Shown here one piece after another: positions 50,873-60,246 of a stretch of DNA of 64,000 nt. The position numbers and the translations under genes are program-made. Origin of the DNA: Candidatus Synechococcus calcipolaris G9 (lineage in GTDB: Bacteria > Cyanobacteriota > Cyanobacteriia > Thermosynechococcales > Thermosynechococcaceae); assembly GCF_029582805.1 (NCBI RefSeq), contig NZ_JAKKUT010000002.1:1264001-1328000 (forward strand), read 5' to 3'. The notes under the pieces are model-generated. The model did not search any database, was not told where the DNA came from, and worked only from the letters and a program-made list of their open reading frames with translations. How positions within the stretch are numbered: position 1 is the stretch's first letter; each line of letters starts with the position of its first letter.

Positions 50873-52021
50873 ATGCTTGAAAAGGTCGAACTTTATAACT
50901 TTAAAAGTCATAGATCCACAGAACTCAACCTAGATGATTCCCGCCTACATGCACTGGTAGGACAAAATAGTTCTGGAAAAACATCTGTTTTGCAAGCGTT
51001 GCATTATCTTAGTCGGCTTGCCAACTATGACAATTCATCATTTGCACATATCTTTCAGTTTGAACGCGCGCCTGAATTTATAACAACAATCGGGGAAAAT
51101 TACTTGTCTGTTAAAGTTAACGGATTTTGGGGGTACAAAAGACCAAAACGTTGGCAGGCTGCTTACAGTTGGAAACAGAATGTAAATCCACCTTGGTTTC
51201 CAATCGCGTCATGGCAGATTTATGATGATCCAGAGAAAAATATTCCAGGTGGTTGGAAAAGTTCGTTAAAAGATGCACCCGAACCAATCCCTCAAGCATT
51301 GAGATTTTGTGTTCACCTCAAGTTAGATGCTGCTAATCTCGCAAAAGCTGCTTATAGTGAGGCGATTACTCCACGAGTTGAATTTGATGGTTCAGGGTTA
51401 GCACCTACATTAGATTATCTTCGTGATGAAGCCCCAGATAATTTCCAATCCTTACAGGAAATGCTGAAGCGAATTGTTCCAGGGGTTCAAAAAGTAGGCG
51501 TAAGACGTGCCAAAGTTATGATCAATCGGCAGCGCTTAATTGAGGTTGATGGGAAATCTATTTCCTACGAAGAAAGCCAAGAAATTGCTGGACAAGAGAT
51601 TGTGTTAGATATGAATACGGGTGAGCGTATTCCTGCTCATGCTATTAGTGAAGGGACAATGTTAACTCTGGGGCTGCTGACTGTGCTGATGAATCCTAAG
51701 CAACCAAATTTAGTATTGTTAGATGATGTAGAGCAAGGACTTCATCCAAAAGCACAACGAGAATTAATGACTGTTTTTAAGGAAATCATTCAATCTAATA
51801 AAAATCTGCAAATTATCTTCTCTACTCACTCTCCTTACATTGTAGACGATCTTACTCCATCCCAAGTTCATGTATTGAGTAATGCGAACTCAGGGTTTAC
51901 TCGTTCTAAGCGATTAGACGAACATCCTGATGTGGAATGGGCAAAACAAACTTTGACCACTGGTGAATTTTGGGATGCGGAGGGAGAAGATTGGGTGGTT
52001 GCTGGAGAAATAAATGCTTGA
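50873..52021 (+). CDS. AAA/OLD-like ATPase of a two-gene probable defence system
   Basis: This 382-aa ABC/SMC-like AAA ATPase has Walker A G30-QNSSGKT-S38 ('LVGQNSSGKTSVLQAL'), a signature-like 'HAISEGTMLTLGLLTVL', Walker B 'NLVLLDDVEQGLHPKAQREL' (about residues 277-296) and the switch His in 'IIFSTHSPYIVDDL'. The TOPRIM domain of full OLD proteins is absent here; the next gene overlaps by 8 bases and supplies a TOPRIM-like protein. ATPase/TOPRIM pairs occur in anti-phage systems (for example Gabija, PARIS), but neither has this exact architecture. The genes are AT-rich and contain no HIP1 site. Confidence 0.85.
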   Translation: MLEKVELYNFKSHRSTELNLDDSRLHALVGQNSSGKTSVLQALHYLSRLANYDNSSFAHIFQFERAPEFITTIGENYLSVKVNGFWGYKRPKRWQAAYSWKQNVNPPWFPIASWQIYDDPEKNIPGGWKSSLKDAPEPIPQALRFCVHLKLDAANLAKAAYSEAITPRVEFDGSGLAPTLDYLRDEAPDNFQSLQEMLKRIVPGVQKVGVRRAKVMINRQRLIEVDGKSISYEESQEIAGQEIVLDMNTGERIPAHAISEGTMLTLGLLTVLMNPKQPNLVLLDDVEQGLHPKAQRELMTVFKEIIQSNKNLQIIFSTHSPYIVDDLTPSQVHVLSNANSGFTRSKRLDEHPDVEWAKQTLTTGEFWDAEGEDWVVAGEINA

Positions 52022-52787
52022 TTTTGTTGTAGTTGTTGAAAGCAGTGCAGATGCACAAACTGCCACGAAATTAGCTGAGCGTGTATTCGTAGAAAGAGTA
52101 GATTGGTTAGAGCCTGAGTATTTACAAGGTTTATTTCGATGGGGCGGATTAGAGGAAGGAAGTGAGTATTCATGCTGGAGGGATATTAGAAATATTATGC
52201 AGCGTGCTAAAGAGTCAGGTTTACCTATTCCAAAGTTTTTGGGACATGGCAGAAGCGGAGCACTAAAAGCTGATGGTGCAGCAACAATGAAAATTTTGAA
52301 TCTAATAAGATGTCTTCAGCTTAAGAACATCCGAAAAGTTAGAGCAGTTCTCTTGATTCGGGATTTAGATAATCAACCTGAGCGAAGGGAAGGTATTGAG
52401 CAAGCTCGTGCAGAACATATTGAGCAGCAACCTAAATTAGAGATTATTATTGGTGCGGCTGATCCAATGCGAGAAGCTTGGGTCTTAAATGGATTTACTC
52501 CAGCTAGTCGAAAGGAAGTGCGAGCTTTAGAGAATATTAAGAACCAATTAAATTTTGATCCTTGTGAGGATTCGCACAGATTACGTTCTAATTCTTGGGA
52601 AGAACCTGAACGAATTAGAAATCCTAAAATAGTACTTGAAGAACTTACCAAAAGGAACAAGTTACGAGAACAGAGTTGCTGGGAAGAAACTAGCCTAGAG
52701 CTTCTACAACAAAGAGGTACAAATACGGGGCTAACAGCTTACCTTTGGGAGATTGAGCAACGGCTAATTCCAGTTATTCTCGAATAG
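52014..52787 (+). CDS. TOPRIM-like (DUF4276-like) protein of a two-gene probable defence system
   Basis: This 257-aa protein overlaps the ATPase gene by 8 bases. The N-terminal 'FVVVVESSADAQTATKLAER' has the TOPRIM-type Glu (E9), and 'VLLIRDLDNQPERR' provides D117-x-D119. 'GAADPMREAWVLNGF' resembles the C-terminal motif of DUF4276-type proteins. Such domains are usually Mg-dependent nucleases. The C-terminal helical part ('IVLEELTKRNKLREQSCWEE') is not recognised. I infer that it acts as the effector controlled by the ATPase. Confidence 0.75.
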   Translation: MLDFVVVVESSADAQTATKLAERVFVERVDWLEPEYLQGLFRWGGLEEGSEYSCWRDIRNIMQRAKESGLPIPKFLGHGRSGALKADGAATMKILNLIRCLQLKNIRKVRAVLLIRDLDNQPERREGIEQARAEHIEQQPKLEIIIGAADPMREAWVLNGFTPASRKEVRALENIKNQLNFDPCEDSHRLRSNSWEEPERIRNPKIVLEELTKRNKLREQSCWEETSLELLQQRGTNTGLTAYLWEIEQRLIPVILE

Positions 52788-52854
52788 AATTCTGAATTTG
52801 GTTCAATACAAGTACAATTAAGTTCCTAGCACTTAAGACAGCATAATCTTAAAC

Positions 52855-53082
52855 TTAGTTATTGTGTCTTTTGCTACTGTAAATCAAAAAAATACCCGTG
52901 AGTAAGGCGGGAAGAGTGATGCAGGCCCAAACTACGGGCACGGTATTGGGCAAAGGATAGGTCAGCGCAATGGTTTTGAGGGCGATCGCCATAATTAGGG
53001 AAATCAGGAATAACTGGATTAGCCATCTCCCCTCCTGCCAACGAAATCCCTGATGTTCTTCCTTCAAGGTGTTCTCCTTCAA
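52855..53082 (-). CDS. Small two-helix membrane protein downstream of natD
   Basis: This 75-aa protein has two hydrophobic segments (about residues 20-38 and 46-67) and a charged N-terminus 'MKENTLKEEHQGFRWQEGRW'. Its ATG overlaps the natD stop by 4 bases, so it is translationally coupled. The family is unknown; it may be an accessory of the amino acid transporter. Confidence 0.65.
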   Translation of the reverse strand: MKENTLKEEHQGFRWQEGRWLIQLFLISLIMAIALKTIALTYPLPNTVPVVWACITLPALLTGIFLIYSSKRHNN

Positions 53083-53948
53083 GACAGGGTACTCCGAAAT
53101 AACCCCTGGGGACGAATGAGCAACACCACCATCATGACGATAAATGCAACGGCTAATTTATATTCATTGGGAATAATCAGGGTACTCACCTCCTGGGTAA
53201 TACCAATCACCATGGCTCCGGCTATCGCTCCGTAGGGGTTGCCAATGCCCCCCAAAATAATTGCGGCAAAAAGGGGCAAAATCAAAAACCAGCCCATGGT
53301 GGGCCGCACCGCCGTAACCAGGCCATAGAGTCCCCCACTGACTCCCGTTAACACCCCTGCCAAAATCCAGGTACAGAGGACAACCCACTCCACATCAATG
53401 CCGGAAACCCTGGCTAAATCAAGATCATCGGCCACGGCTCGCATTGCCTTGCCAATTTTTGTTCGCTGAAAAATTAAATGAATGGCAATCATGGCTACGA
53501 AGGCGAGAATCACCACAACTAAGTTAGAGTAGGCAATTCTCAGTCCCAAAAACGTAATGGCGGGCATCACTGGCAATCGATAGGTTTGGTTTTCACTCCC
53601 CCAGAGCAGAATAATGCCATTTCGTAAAATGAATGAAAGACCAATGGAAATAATAATCAACGTGGTGGAATTCGCTCGGCGATCGCGCATTACCGACCAG
53701 ATCAGTTTTTCCCCCACTAACATCAACCCCGCCGTGCCCACTGCTCCCACCACCATGGCCAGCCAAATATTCACCCCTAGGGCATTGGTAAAAAGGGTCA
53801 AATAGGCCCCAATGGCCATAAAATCGCCGTGGGCAAAGTTAGAGAGCCGCAGAATTCCAAAGGTGAGGGTTAGGCCAATGGCCGAAAGGGCAATAATACT
53901 ACCCACCGCCACCCCGTTCACCACCAGTTGGGCAAGTTGTGCATCCAT
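53079..53948 (-). CDS. natD: Branched-chain/neutral amino acid ABC transporter permease, NatD/LivH type
   Basis: This 289-aa integral membrane protein has about eight hydrophobic segments. 'GSIIALSAIGLTLTFGILRL' followed by SNFAHGDFMA, and the EAA-like loop 'AMRAVADDLDLARVSGIDVE', are typical of LivH. The close match to the NatD subunit of the cyanobacterial N-I neutral amino acid transporter is from memory. No partner subunit genes lie nearby, as is usual for nat genes in cyanobacteria. Confidence 0.88.
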   Translation of the reverse strand: MDAQLAQLVVNGVAVGSIIALSAIGLTLTFGILRLSNFAHGDFMAIGAYLTLFTNALGVNIWLAMVVGAVGTAGLMLVGEKLIWSVMRDRRANSTTLIIISIGLSFILRNGIILLWGSENQTYRLPVMPAITFLGLRIAYSNLVVVILAFVAMIAIHLIFQRTKIGKAMRAVADDLDLARVSGIDVEWVVLCTWILAGVLTGVSGGLYGLVTAVRPTMGWFLILPLFAAIILGGIGNPYGAIAGAMVIGITQEVSTLIIPNEYKLAVAFIVMMVVLLIRPQGLFRSTLS

Positions 53949-54077
53949 CTAAACCTCCGAGGGACTCTCTCTTTTGGCGATGTCTTTGGTGGAAACAAAG
54001 CCTTTAATAATATATACCCCCAAATAATATACGCCTAAATAAATGTCCCTGGGAATTAAAGGTCGGGTTGAACCGGA

Positions 54078-54404
54078 TTACACCTTGTCAAACAAAGTCA
54101 CCTTGGCCAGTAACCCAGCCATTGTGAAGAACAGAGCCACCAGGAATGCCCACAGACGGTTATCGGTAGATGTCTGACGTTTGGAAAGATCCGTAATTTG
54201 TTCATTGGTTGTCTTCACTTCCACCCTTACTGCATCAATTTTTGCCTCTATTGTGTTGAACTTTTCCGCAGTAGTGGCAATGTAAATCTCTAGCTTTTTG
54301 TCCATGGCCTGGATATGACCCTGCAAGGACTTGATATCGGACTGCATGGAGGCGATCGCATCCAACACTTGACCGAGTTCTGATGTAGTGGCTGATTCAC
54401 CCAT
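54078..54404 (-). CDS. Small coiled-coil protein with C-terminal membrane anchor
   Basis: This 108-aa protein has a coiled coil (about residues 8-80) and a membrane helix at 'LWAFLVALFFTMAGLLAKV'. It is a paralogue of the protein at 1213-1590: 'SELGQVLDAIASMQSDIKSL' aligns with the first 35 residues of that protein, and both end in a helix after 'DNRLWAF' or 'DSRLWGF'. Function unknown. Confidence 0.75.
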   Translation of the reverse strand: MGESATTSELGQVLDAIASMQSDIKSLQGHIQAMDKKLEIYIATTAEKFNTIEAKIDAVRVEVKTTNEQITDLSKRQTSTDNRLWAFLVALFFTMAGLLAKVTLFDKV

Positions 54405-54595
54405 GACTTAATTTATGGCCTATTTTATTTATGGCCTGTTTCCCATTTATTCCCATTGCTTAATATTTAGTCTACCCCCTAGGGCGATCGCCTATGGGCA
54501 AAAAGAACTGTCTCCAGCCATCGTCGTGGCTGCCTAGCTTAGCGTAGAAATGTTATTATAAACCGGAATTATTGAGCGTATGTAGCGTATATACT

Positions 54596-55699
54596 GTGGC
54601 CCGTCCTGTTCTCTATGTTGCAATTACCAATCATGGTTTTGGCCATGTGACCCGCACGGCGGCACTGATTAATGCGATTCAAAGCCAAATCCCCGATCTT
54701 TTACCCTTAGTGGTAACCGCAGCCCCCCACTGGCTACTACGTTCCCATTTGCAGGGTGAGTTTATTCATCGTCCCCGCAGTTTGGATATTGGCGTGGTCC
54801 AACGGGATAGTCTACAGATGGATATAGCCGCCACCCATGGGAAATTAGCCCAGATCGAAGCTCTAGCTCCCCAAATCATTGCGGCGGAAGTAGATTTTAT
54901 TACTCAAAATAAAGCGTCCCTGGTCTTGGCGGATATTCCCCCCTTGGCCACTGCCATTGCCGAACAAGCAGCCATTCCCTGCTGGATGGCCAGTAACTTT
55001 GGCTGGGACTTCATCTATGCCCCCTGGGGAAATGATTTTCGGGAGCGGGTGGCCTGGATTGAGGATCTCTACCGTCGCTGCGATCGCCTGTTTCGCCTAC
55101 CCTTTGCGGAACCCATGGAGGAATTTCCGGTCATTGAAGATATTGGTTTAACAGGTACGAATCCCCGCTTTGAACCAGCGGAGCTACGGGAAGAACTTCA
55201 GATCACAACAGATCCCGAGAAAACCATTTTGCTCACCTTCGGCGGTTTGAGCTTACAGCACGTCCCCTACCAAAACCTAGATCAGTTTCCCGACTGGCAA
55301 TTTATTACCTGTGATCCTGGGGCACCGGAGGGATTGGCCAATTTACGGAAACTTTGTGGCCAGGACTATCGCCCCGTGGACTTGATGGGAATCTGTGGTC
55401 GGGTACTATGCAAACCAGGTTACGGCACCTTTTCCGAAGCCTGTCGGGTTGGTCTTCCGATTACAACCATTACCCGCGATGATTTTGCCGAAGGGAAGCT
55501 CCTGATCCAAGGCATTCAGGATTATGCCTACCACCAAGTTTTATCCCCTGACGAATTCTTTGATACCTCTTGGGACTTTTTACATGGGGAACCCCAGGCT
55601 CCTCGACAACAAACCCCTCTAAAACAGGATGGAAATCGGGCGATCGCCACCGCCGTGCGTGATTTTTTTCATGGGAATTTTATGCTGGCCGCCTCTTGA
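54596..55699 (+). CDS. GT-B glycosyltransferase-like protein
   Basis: This is a 367-aa protein from GTG 54596; a TTG at 54572 is in frame too. 'YVAITNHGFGHVTRTAALIN' is the MurG/UGT-like N-terminal loop. 'LLTFGGLSLQHVP' and 'CKPGYGTFSEACRVGLPITT' form the C-terminal nucleotide-sugar site. Related proteins occur as the N-terminal half of L-arabinokinase. The acceptor is unknown. Confidence 0.8.
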   Translation: MARPVLYVAITNHGFGHVTRTAALINAIQSQIPDLLPLVVTAAPHWLLRSHLQGEFIHRPRSLDIGVVQRDSLQMDIAATHGKLAQIEALAPQIIAAEVDFITQNKASLVLADIPPLATAIAEQAAIPCWMASNFGWDFIYAPWGNDFRERVAWIEDLYRRCDRLFRLPFAEPMEEFPVIEDIGLTGTNPRFEPAELREELQITTDPEKTILLTFGGLSLQHVPYQNLDQFPDWQFITCDPGAPEGLANLRKLCGQDYRPVDLMGICGRVLCKPGYGTFSEACRVGLPITTITRDDFAEGKLLIQGIQDYAYHQVLSPDEFFDTSWDFLHGEPQAPRQQTPLKQDGNRAIATAVRDFFHGNFMLAAS

Positions 55700-55752
55700 G
55701 ATAGATTCCATGGGGAATCCTAGTAATCCTAATGATGATGGGCCTTAACGAT

Positions 55753-56720
55753 AACGTGAGTTCGGTTTAAGCAACTGTGAGCAAATGGTGATCAATGGCA
55801 ATGGAGGGCTTCTTCGGTTGGTGAGTATAGGCAATTAGCCCACAGACGATGTTCACTAAGCAATTGATCGGGGAACGGTGACGAGAGTGTTCAATTTGAG
55901 AAATGTTCTTCAACTGATCAATTACTGTCTCGATAATGGCCCGTTTTCTCAGCATCAAGCGATCTCTCAATCCCAACAAACGATTCTTCATGTTGCGTCG
56001 TAGCTTCGTGATCAGTTGTATCCCCGTTGCCTCCATCAACTGTTTTGCCAATTTCTGGGAGACATAGCCCTTGTCTGCAAACACCTTGCCAAAGAGGTGT
56101 TTCAGCAGTTGAGGGACAGGTGTACGGTCATCTGTGTTACCTGGTGTGAAGGTGAAGTTGAGCAACTCTCCTTTGTCGTTGATCACCAGATGCAGCTTGA
56201 AGCCAAAGAACCAATCCACAGAAGTTTTACCGCATGCCGCCAAGTTTTTAAACACTTTGTGCTGAGGGATGCGACGGTTGTGACAAACTTTGAGACTGGT
56301 GGCATCAAGAAAACTGATGCCTGTACAGTGGCCGAAGCAAGAACGGAGATAGGCACACAAGGGCAGCAGGGTGCTGGGTATCCACTCAACAAAACGCCCG
56401 TAGCTAACCAAGCCTGGAAAGGCAGAGCACCAGTGAGCGTGTACCTTCTCGGTGTAGTAAGCTTTGAAATTGCGATAGGAAGACTGGTGGAAGCCGATGA
56501 GAATCGTCATAATTTCGCTCAGACACAAACTGCGCCTTCGACTACGATGAGCGAGTCCATTGCCTAGCAACTGTTGCTGCCACATCGGTTCAAACTGTTG
56601 GCAGAAATCATCGACGTAGCAAAATAACTCTTCTAGACTAAGCATAGGGCAAGCAGAGGGATGAGAATTGAGCACTTTCAGCCTATCTGTTCTGCCCCTC
56701 TCTTATCCCGAACTCACGTT
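55753..56720 (-). mobile_element. IS982-family insertion sequence
   Basis: The element is about 968 bp with terminal inverted repeats AACGTGAGTTCGG (55753-55765) and CCGAACTCACGTT (56708-56720), 13 of 13 matching. It carries one complete transposase on the minus strand. The flanks (CCTTAACGAT left, GATTAACTTG right) do not show a clear direct target repeat. It cut into a coiled-coil gene at its right end. Confidence 0.88.
55767..56645 (-). CDS. IS982 family transposase
   Basis: This is a 292-aa DDE transposase from ATG 56645 ('[20 protein letters not shown]'); a GTG at 56675 is in frame. DDE residues lie in '[13 protein letters not shown]', '[13 protein letters not shown]' and '[13 protein letters not shown]'. 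The frame is intact, so the element could be active. Confidence 0.93.
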   Translation of the reverse strand: MLSLEELFCYVDDFCQQFEPMWQQQLLGNGLAHRSRRRSLCLSEIMTILIGFHQSSYRNFKAYYTEKVHAHWCSAFPGLVSYGRFVEWIPSTLLPLCAYLRSCFGHCTGISFLDATSLKVCHNRRIPQHKVFKNLAACGKTSVDWFFGFKLHLVINDKGELLNFTFTPGNTDDRTPVPQLLKHLFGKVFADKGYVSQKLAKQLMEATGIQLITKLRRNMKNRLLGLRDRLMLRKRAIIETVIDQLKNISQIEHSRHRSPINCLVNIVCGLIAYTHQPKKPSIAIDHHLLTVA

Positions 56721-56865
56721 GATTAACTTGCTGGATCTGGCGATCTGTCTTACGAGCTTGCTCCTTGAGAACTTGCTCTGTTTCTTGAAATCGGCGTTCG
56801 GTTTCTTTTTGGGCTTCGGCGAGTTCACCCAGTAAACGCCACACATCATCGGTAGTGGTTGCCAT
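56683..56865 (-). pseudogene. Coiled-coil (DUF3782-like) gene truncated by the IS982 element
   Basis: The 5' part reads 'MATTTDDVWRLLGELAEAQK' then 'ETERRFQETEQVLKEQ', a start common to a large family of cyanobacterial coiled-coil proteins with a C-terminal nuclease-like domain. After 'DRQIQQVN' the frame runs into the IS inverted repeat at 56720 and stops inside the element. The missing 3' part is not found on the other side of the IS, so more than the insertion was lost. Confidence 0.75.
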
Positions 56866-56910
56866 GGCTTTGAACCTAGATTTTTATGGCTTGGCTATCT
56901 TCTAGGATAC

Positions 56911-59900
56911 CTAACTGCACTCCGCCGCTAGGGCAGATTCTACGGGTACTCCATCAATCTCTAGGACTGCTTCTCCCTCTACTAATTCACATAGGCTTTT
57001 CTCTAGGGGAAGTTGGGGTTGTTCTTGACCTAGCAAAATCGTCAAGATGTTGGCCGGTAGGGGTAAATCAGCAGGGGTGAGAACAATAGGTTGAGGGGTT
57101 GGCGGAGGCGTGACTTGAGGTTGAGGGGTTGGCGGAGGCGTGACTTGAGGTTGAGGGGTTGGCGGAGGCGTGACTTGAGGTTGAGAGGGCGGTATTAAAG
57201 GCGATGTAACAACAGGCGCAAGTTGATTGGTCAACGTAAAAGTAATTGGAGTTACGCCATTGACCAGTGCTTCAAGGGTAATCACCCCCGGTTCGCCATT
57301 GGTGACTAAGCCAGAGAGGGTTGCAATTCCATTGGCATTGGTAACAACCGTATTCCCCTGGGTAAAGGTGACTGATGGGCCAGTGTTGGGGGCTTGGAAC
57401 TCAATGGTGAGTCCAGGCATCCCAGTGTTAACAAAGGTTTCCGAAAGTTGAATTTCAATCGGTTCAGACACCGGGGAATTGACCAAGGTTTGTTGATTAT
57501 TACCTTGGAGAATATTGAGGCTAAAGCCTTGCACCTCAACGGCTCCCAGATCAACCGTGCCGACAATACGAGGGGCGCCCCGTTGGTCCGTTGTAACTAC
57601 TCCGGGAACTTCGGCATTGACCCCGACATTAAGGGCAGGGCTATTGGGTAAGAGCATGTGGGTTTGAGTCGGGCCGCCATTGTCAGCCAAGGGGCCAATA
57701 ATTTGACTGGTTGGAACTGAAGGAGTAATGACGTTGCCTGCCCCACTGGAGATCGCACCAATAATTCCTAAGGTATTATTTTGCCCAACAAGGTTATTGC
57801 CGATAAAGTTTAAATTGGCATCAAGGTGATCAATTTCAGGGGCGTAGCGTGCAGTGTTACCACTAATAATGCTGTTGGTCACATTGATCCTTGCAACCTC
57901 AATATAAATCCCACCGCCGCGATAATCAGTAGACTTATTATTACTGATTGTGCTGTTGGTCACATTGATCCTTGCATGCTCATTATAAATCCCACCGCCG
58001 CCTCGACCAGCCGTATTATTACTGATTGTGCTGTTGGTCACGGTGAGCATATTTCTAGGTCTATTCTGAAAAATCCCGCCGCCTCGACGAGCCTTATTGC
58101 CACTGATCGTGCTGTTGGTCAGCGTGAGCGTCCCAGTGCTCCCAATCCCACCGCCGTCGGTACCAGCCGTATTATTACTGATTGTGCTGTTGGTCACGAT
58201 GAGTGTGCCAGTATGAAAAACAAAAACTCCACCGCCGCTGCCAGTAGCGAAGCCATCGGTAATGGTTAAATCACTGAGATTAACCGTACCCTCTGTAACA
58301 ATGACCACCCGACGAGTATTTTGACCACTAAGAATGGTATTTGCTGCCCCTTGCCCTTGGAGTGTCAAATTTTTATTAATAGTGATAGTTGCTGGGTCTG
58401 CAAACGTAGCCGCAGCTAAATTAACCGTGCCTCCATCAGTGACCACATCCACTCCGTTTTGAACCCAGCCACCACTCCCTACATTCACAGTCGTCGCTGT
58501 TTCAGATAACGTTGCTCCTGTCGTCAGCTTTATAATTGCATTTAGGTTTACTAGGGGCGTACTCAGTATTAAATTGTTAGAGTTTGCATTACCACTAGCA
58601 TCAACTGCATTATTGACGGTAATGCTTTGAGTCGCTTGTAAATTTACATCGCTCGTATTTAATGCCGTCACAATAGTATTAGGCGAAATAAAGCTATTCG
58701 GGGGCGGATCCCCTGGATTAGCCGGAATCCCATCTGATCCGCCGGTTTGGACTGTAATTGTCTCAGGATCAAGTAACCACATCCCGACTGTTCCTTGGGG
58801 GGCTAATGTATTTACCCGAGCTGTTTCCCCAACTTGCAGCACATTTTTACCCGATGTCTCAACAAAACCACCATCCCCACCCAACTGTCCACCCCGGGCC
58901 ATAATCGTGCCATTAAAGACCGTGCTATTATCCGCCCAATTAATCACTGTGCCGCCATCCCCTTGGGTCAGCGCATCCGCTGTGATCACGGTGTTGTTGT
59001 CCACATACAGGTGTTGGGCATTCAAACTACTATCTAGGCGACCTGTACCTGCACTACCCCCTAGGTAATCCCCACCTCCCAGGATCGTGCCACCACCCGT
59101 TTCACCATCGGCTCTCAACTGGGCATTAATCATTGCTACATTTTGACCGAGGACATTGATCTGTCCGCCCATCCCCTCAGGATTCGAGACATCCATTGTG
59201 CCACTGGCAACGGTCGTTGCTCCGTCCACTGGCACATTCACCTTACTGGGGTCATGAACCAAACTAATCGAACCATCGGCATTGTGTACTACACTATTGA
59301 CCCGTGGACGATCTTCTCCTCCAGTGATCAATCGCGGTAAATCCACCGCTTCAATCACCCCATCTTCCGGTATCCGATCCGCCGGAATCTCTAAACTAAG
59401 GATCATTCCCTCCTGGGAAATCCGTACCATGCCCGTTTCTGGAACCGCCTGAATTGTGATCCGTCCCCCCGGAGCCGATAGGGTTCCTGTATTGAACACC
59501 TGATGACCCATCAATGTTAAATTTTGCCCTGGGCCAACGGCTAAATTCCCTTCATTGACGATAATTCCCGTGCTTAAAAACTCAAACCTGGTGGGGTTCC
59601 CGACGAGGTTGGCGTAGTCATTAAACCCATTAATATCAAAAACGCCGCCGTCAAAATGTACTTGCTGAGCCGTTGAGGCATGGAATGCCGCTGGTACGTT
59701 TAACTGGGCGTTGGGGCCAAAGACAATTCCTGCCGGATTAAGGAGATAGAGATTGCTGTTACCTCCCATCACCTGAATCAGACCATTGATATAGCTGACA
59801 TCGCCACCATTCACGCCCGCCAGGATATTTTGAACCTTGGAATTGGATAAAAAATTAGCAATCTGACCATCACTTAGACCAAATTGCTTAAAGAGATGAA

Positions 59901-60078
59901 ATAAATTTTTGCCATCCCTGGAAAATGCACCACCGCCAATGTCAAACTGCTGACCATTTACGGTAACGGTTGTACCTGTACCCCCAACCGCTGGTGTAAT
60001 CTGGGCGAGAACAGGGGAGGGAAGAAGGCAACCCAGAATAGCAACTGAAGGGAACCACCGACGAATTGTTTTGAGCAT
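56911..60078 (-). CDS. Filamentous haemagglutinin-type secreted protein (two-partner secretion exoprotein)
   Basis: This 1055-aa protein has a signal peptide ('FPSVAILGCLLPSPVLAQ'), a TPS domain (about residues 30-270: 'LFHLFKQFGLSDGQIANFLS', 'YLLNPAGIVFGPNAQLNVPA') and a beta-helix region. The repeats 'NSTISNNTAGRGGGG' and similar (about 620-760) follow a CSLREA-type pattern. Next come an Ig-like region, a Pro-rich tandem repeat (PPTPQPQVTP) and the C-terminal 'EGEAVLEIDGVPVESALAAE'. It should leave the cell through an outer-membrane TpsB partner, which is not in this window. Function is probably adhesion or cell-surface. Confidence 0.88.
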   Translation of the reverse strand: MLKTIRRWFPSVAILGCLLPSPVLAQITPAVGGTGTTVTVNGQQFDIGGGAFSRDGKNLFHLFKQFGLSDGQIANFLSNSKVQNILAGVNGGDVSYINGLIQVMGGNSNLYLLNPAGIVFGPNAQLNVPAAFHASTAQQVHFDGGVFDINGFNDYANLVGNPTRFEFLSTGIIVNEGNLAVGPGQNLTLMGHQVFNTGTLSAPGGRITIQAVPETGMVRISQEGMILSLEIPADRIPEDGVIEAVDLPRLITGGEDRPRVNSVVHNADGSISLVHDPSKVNVPVDGATTVASGTMDVSNPEGMGGQINVLGQNVAMINAQLRADGETGGGTILGGGDYLGGSAGTGRLDSSLNAQHLYVDNNTVITADALTQGDGGTVINWADNSTVFNGTIMARGGQLGGDGGFVETSGKNVLQVGETARVNTLAPQGTVGMWLLDPETITVQTGGSDGIPANPGDPPPNSFISPNTIVTALNTSDVNLQATQSITVNNAVDASGNANSNNLILSTPLVNLNAIIKLTTGATLSETATTVNVGSGGWVQNGVDVVTDGGTVNLAAATFADPATITINKNLTLQGQGAANTILSGQNTRRVVIVTEGTVNLSDLTITDGFATGSGGGVFVFHTGTLIVTNSTISNNTAGTDGGGIGSTGTLTLTNSTISGNKARRGGGIFQNRPRNMLTVTNSTISNNTAGRGGGGIYNEHARINVTNSTISNNKSTDYRGGGIYIEVARINVTNSIISGNTARYAPEIDHLDANLNFIGNNLVGQNNTLGIIGAISSGAGNVITPSVPTSQIIGPLADNGGPTQTHMLLPNSPALNVGVNAEVPGVVTTDQRGAPRIVGTVDLGAVEVQGFSLNILQGNNQQTLVNSPVSEPIEIQLSETFVNTGMPGLTIEFQAPNTGPSVTFTQGNTVVTNANGIATLSGLVTNGEPGVITLEALVNGVTPITFTLTNQLAPVVTSPLIPPSQPQVTPPPTPQPQVTPPPTPQPQVTPPPTPQPIVLTPADLPLPANILTILLGQEQPQLPLEKSLCELVEGEAVLEIDGVPVESALAAECS
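57091..57180 (-). repeat. Three exact 30-bp tandem repeats in the haemagglutinin-type gene
   Basis: A 30-bp unit starting TTGAGGGGTTGGCGGAGG is repeated exactly three times, and a fourth, diverged copy begins at 57181. It codes for PPTPQPQVTP on the minus strand. The identical copies suggest recent slippage; copy number may vary between strains. Confidence 0.92.
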
Positions 60079-60246
60079 TTATTTAGGGAAAGGAACGGGA
60101 ATACCCCCAAACATAACGATGAAATCCCTGGCTGTCAAGGATTTTTTACATTTCTTTTGGTTAATATTGATGGTTTACTAACTTACTCTCTGAAACCACT
60201 GCTCTAGGTCATTCATAGCCCTGAAATCTAGGAACACTTTTCCGAG

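Noticed and set aside
50873-52787. Gabija or PARIS defence system
   Set aside because: The second gene has no helicase motifs (Gabija), and its length and motifs beyond the TOPRIM-type residues do not clearly match AriB of PARIS. I kept only the general ATPase/TOPRIM description.
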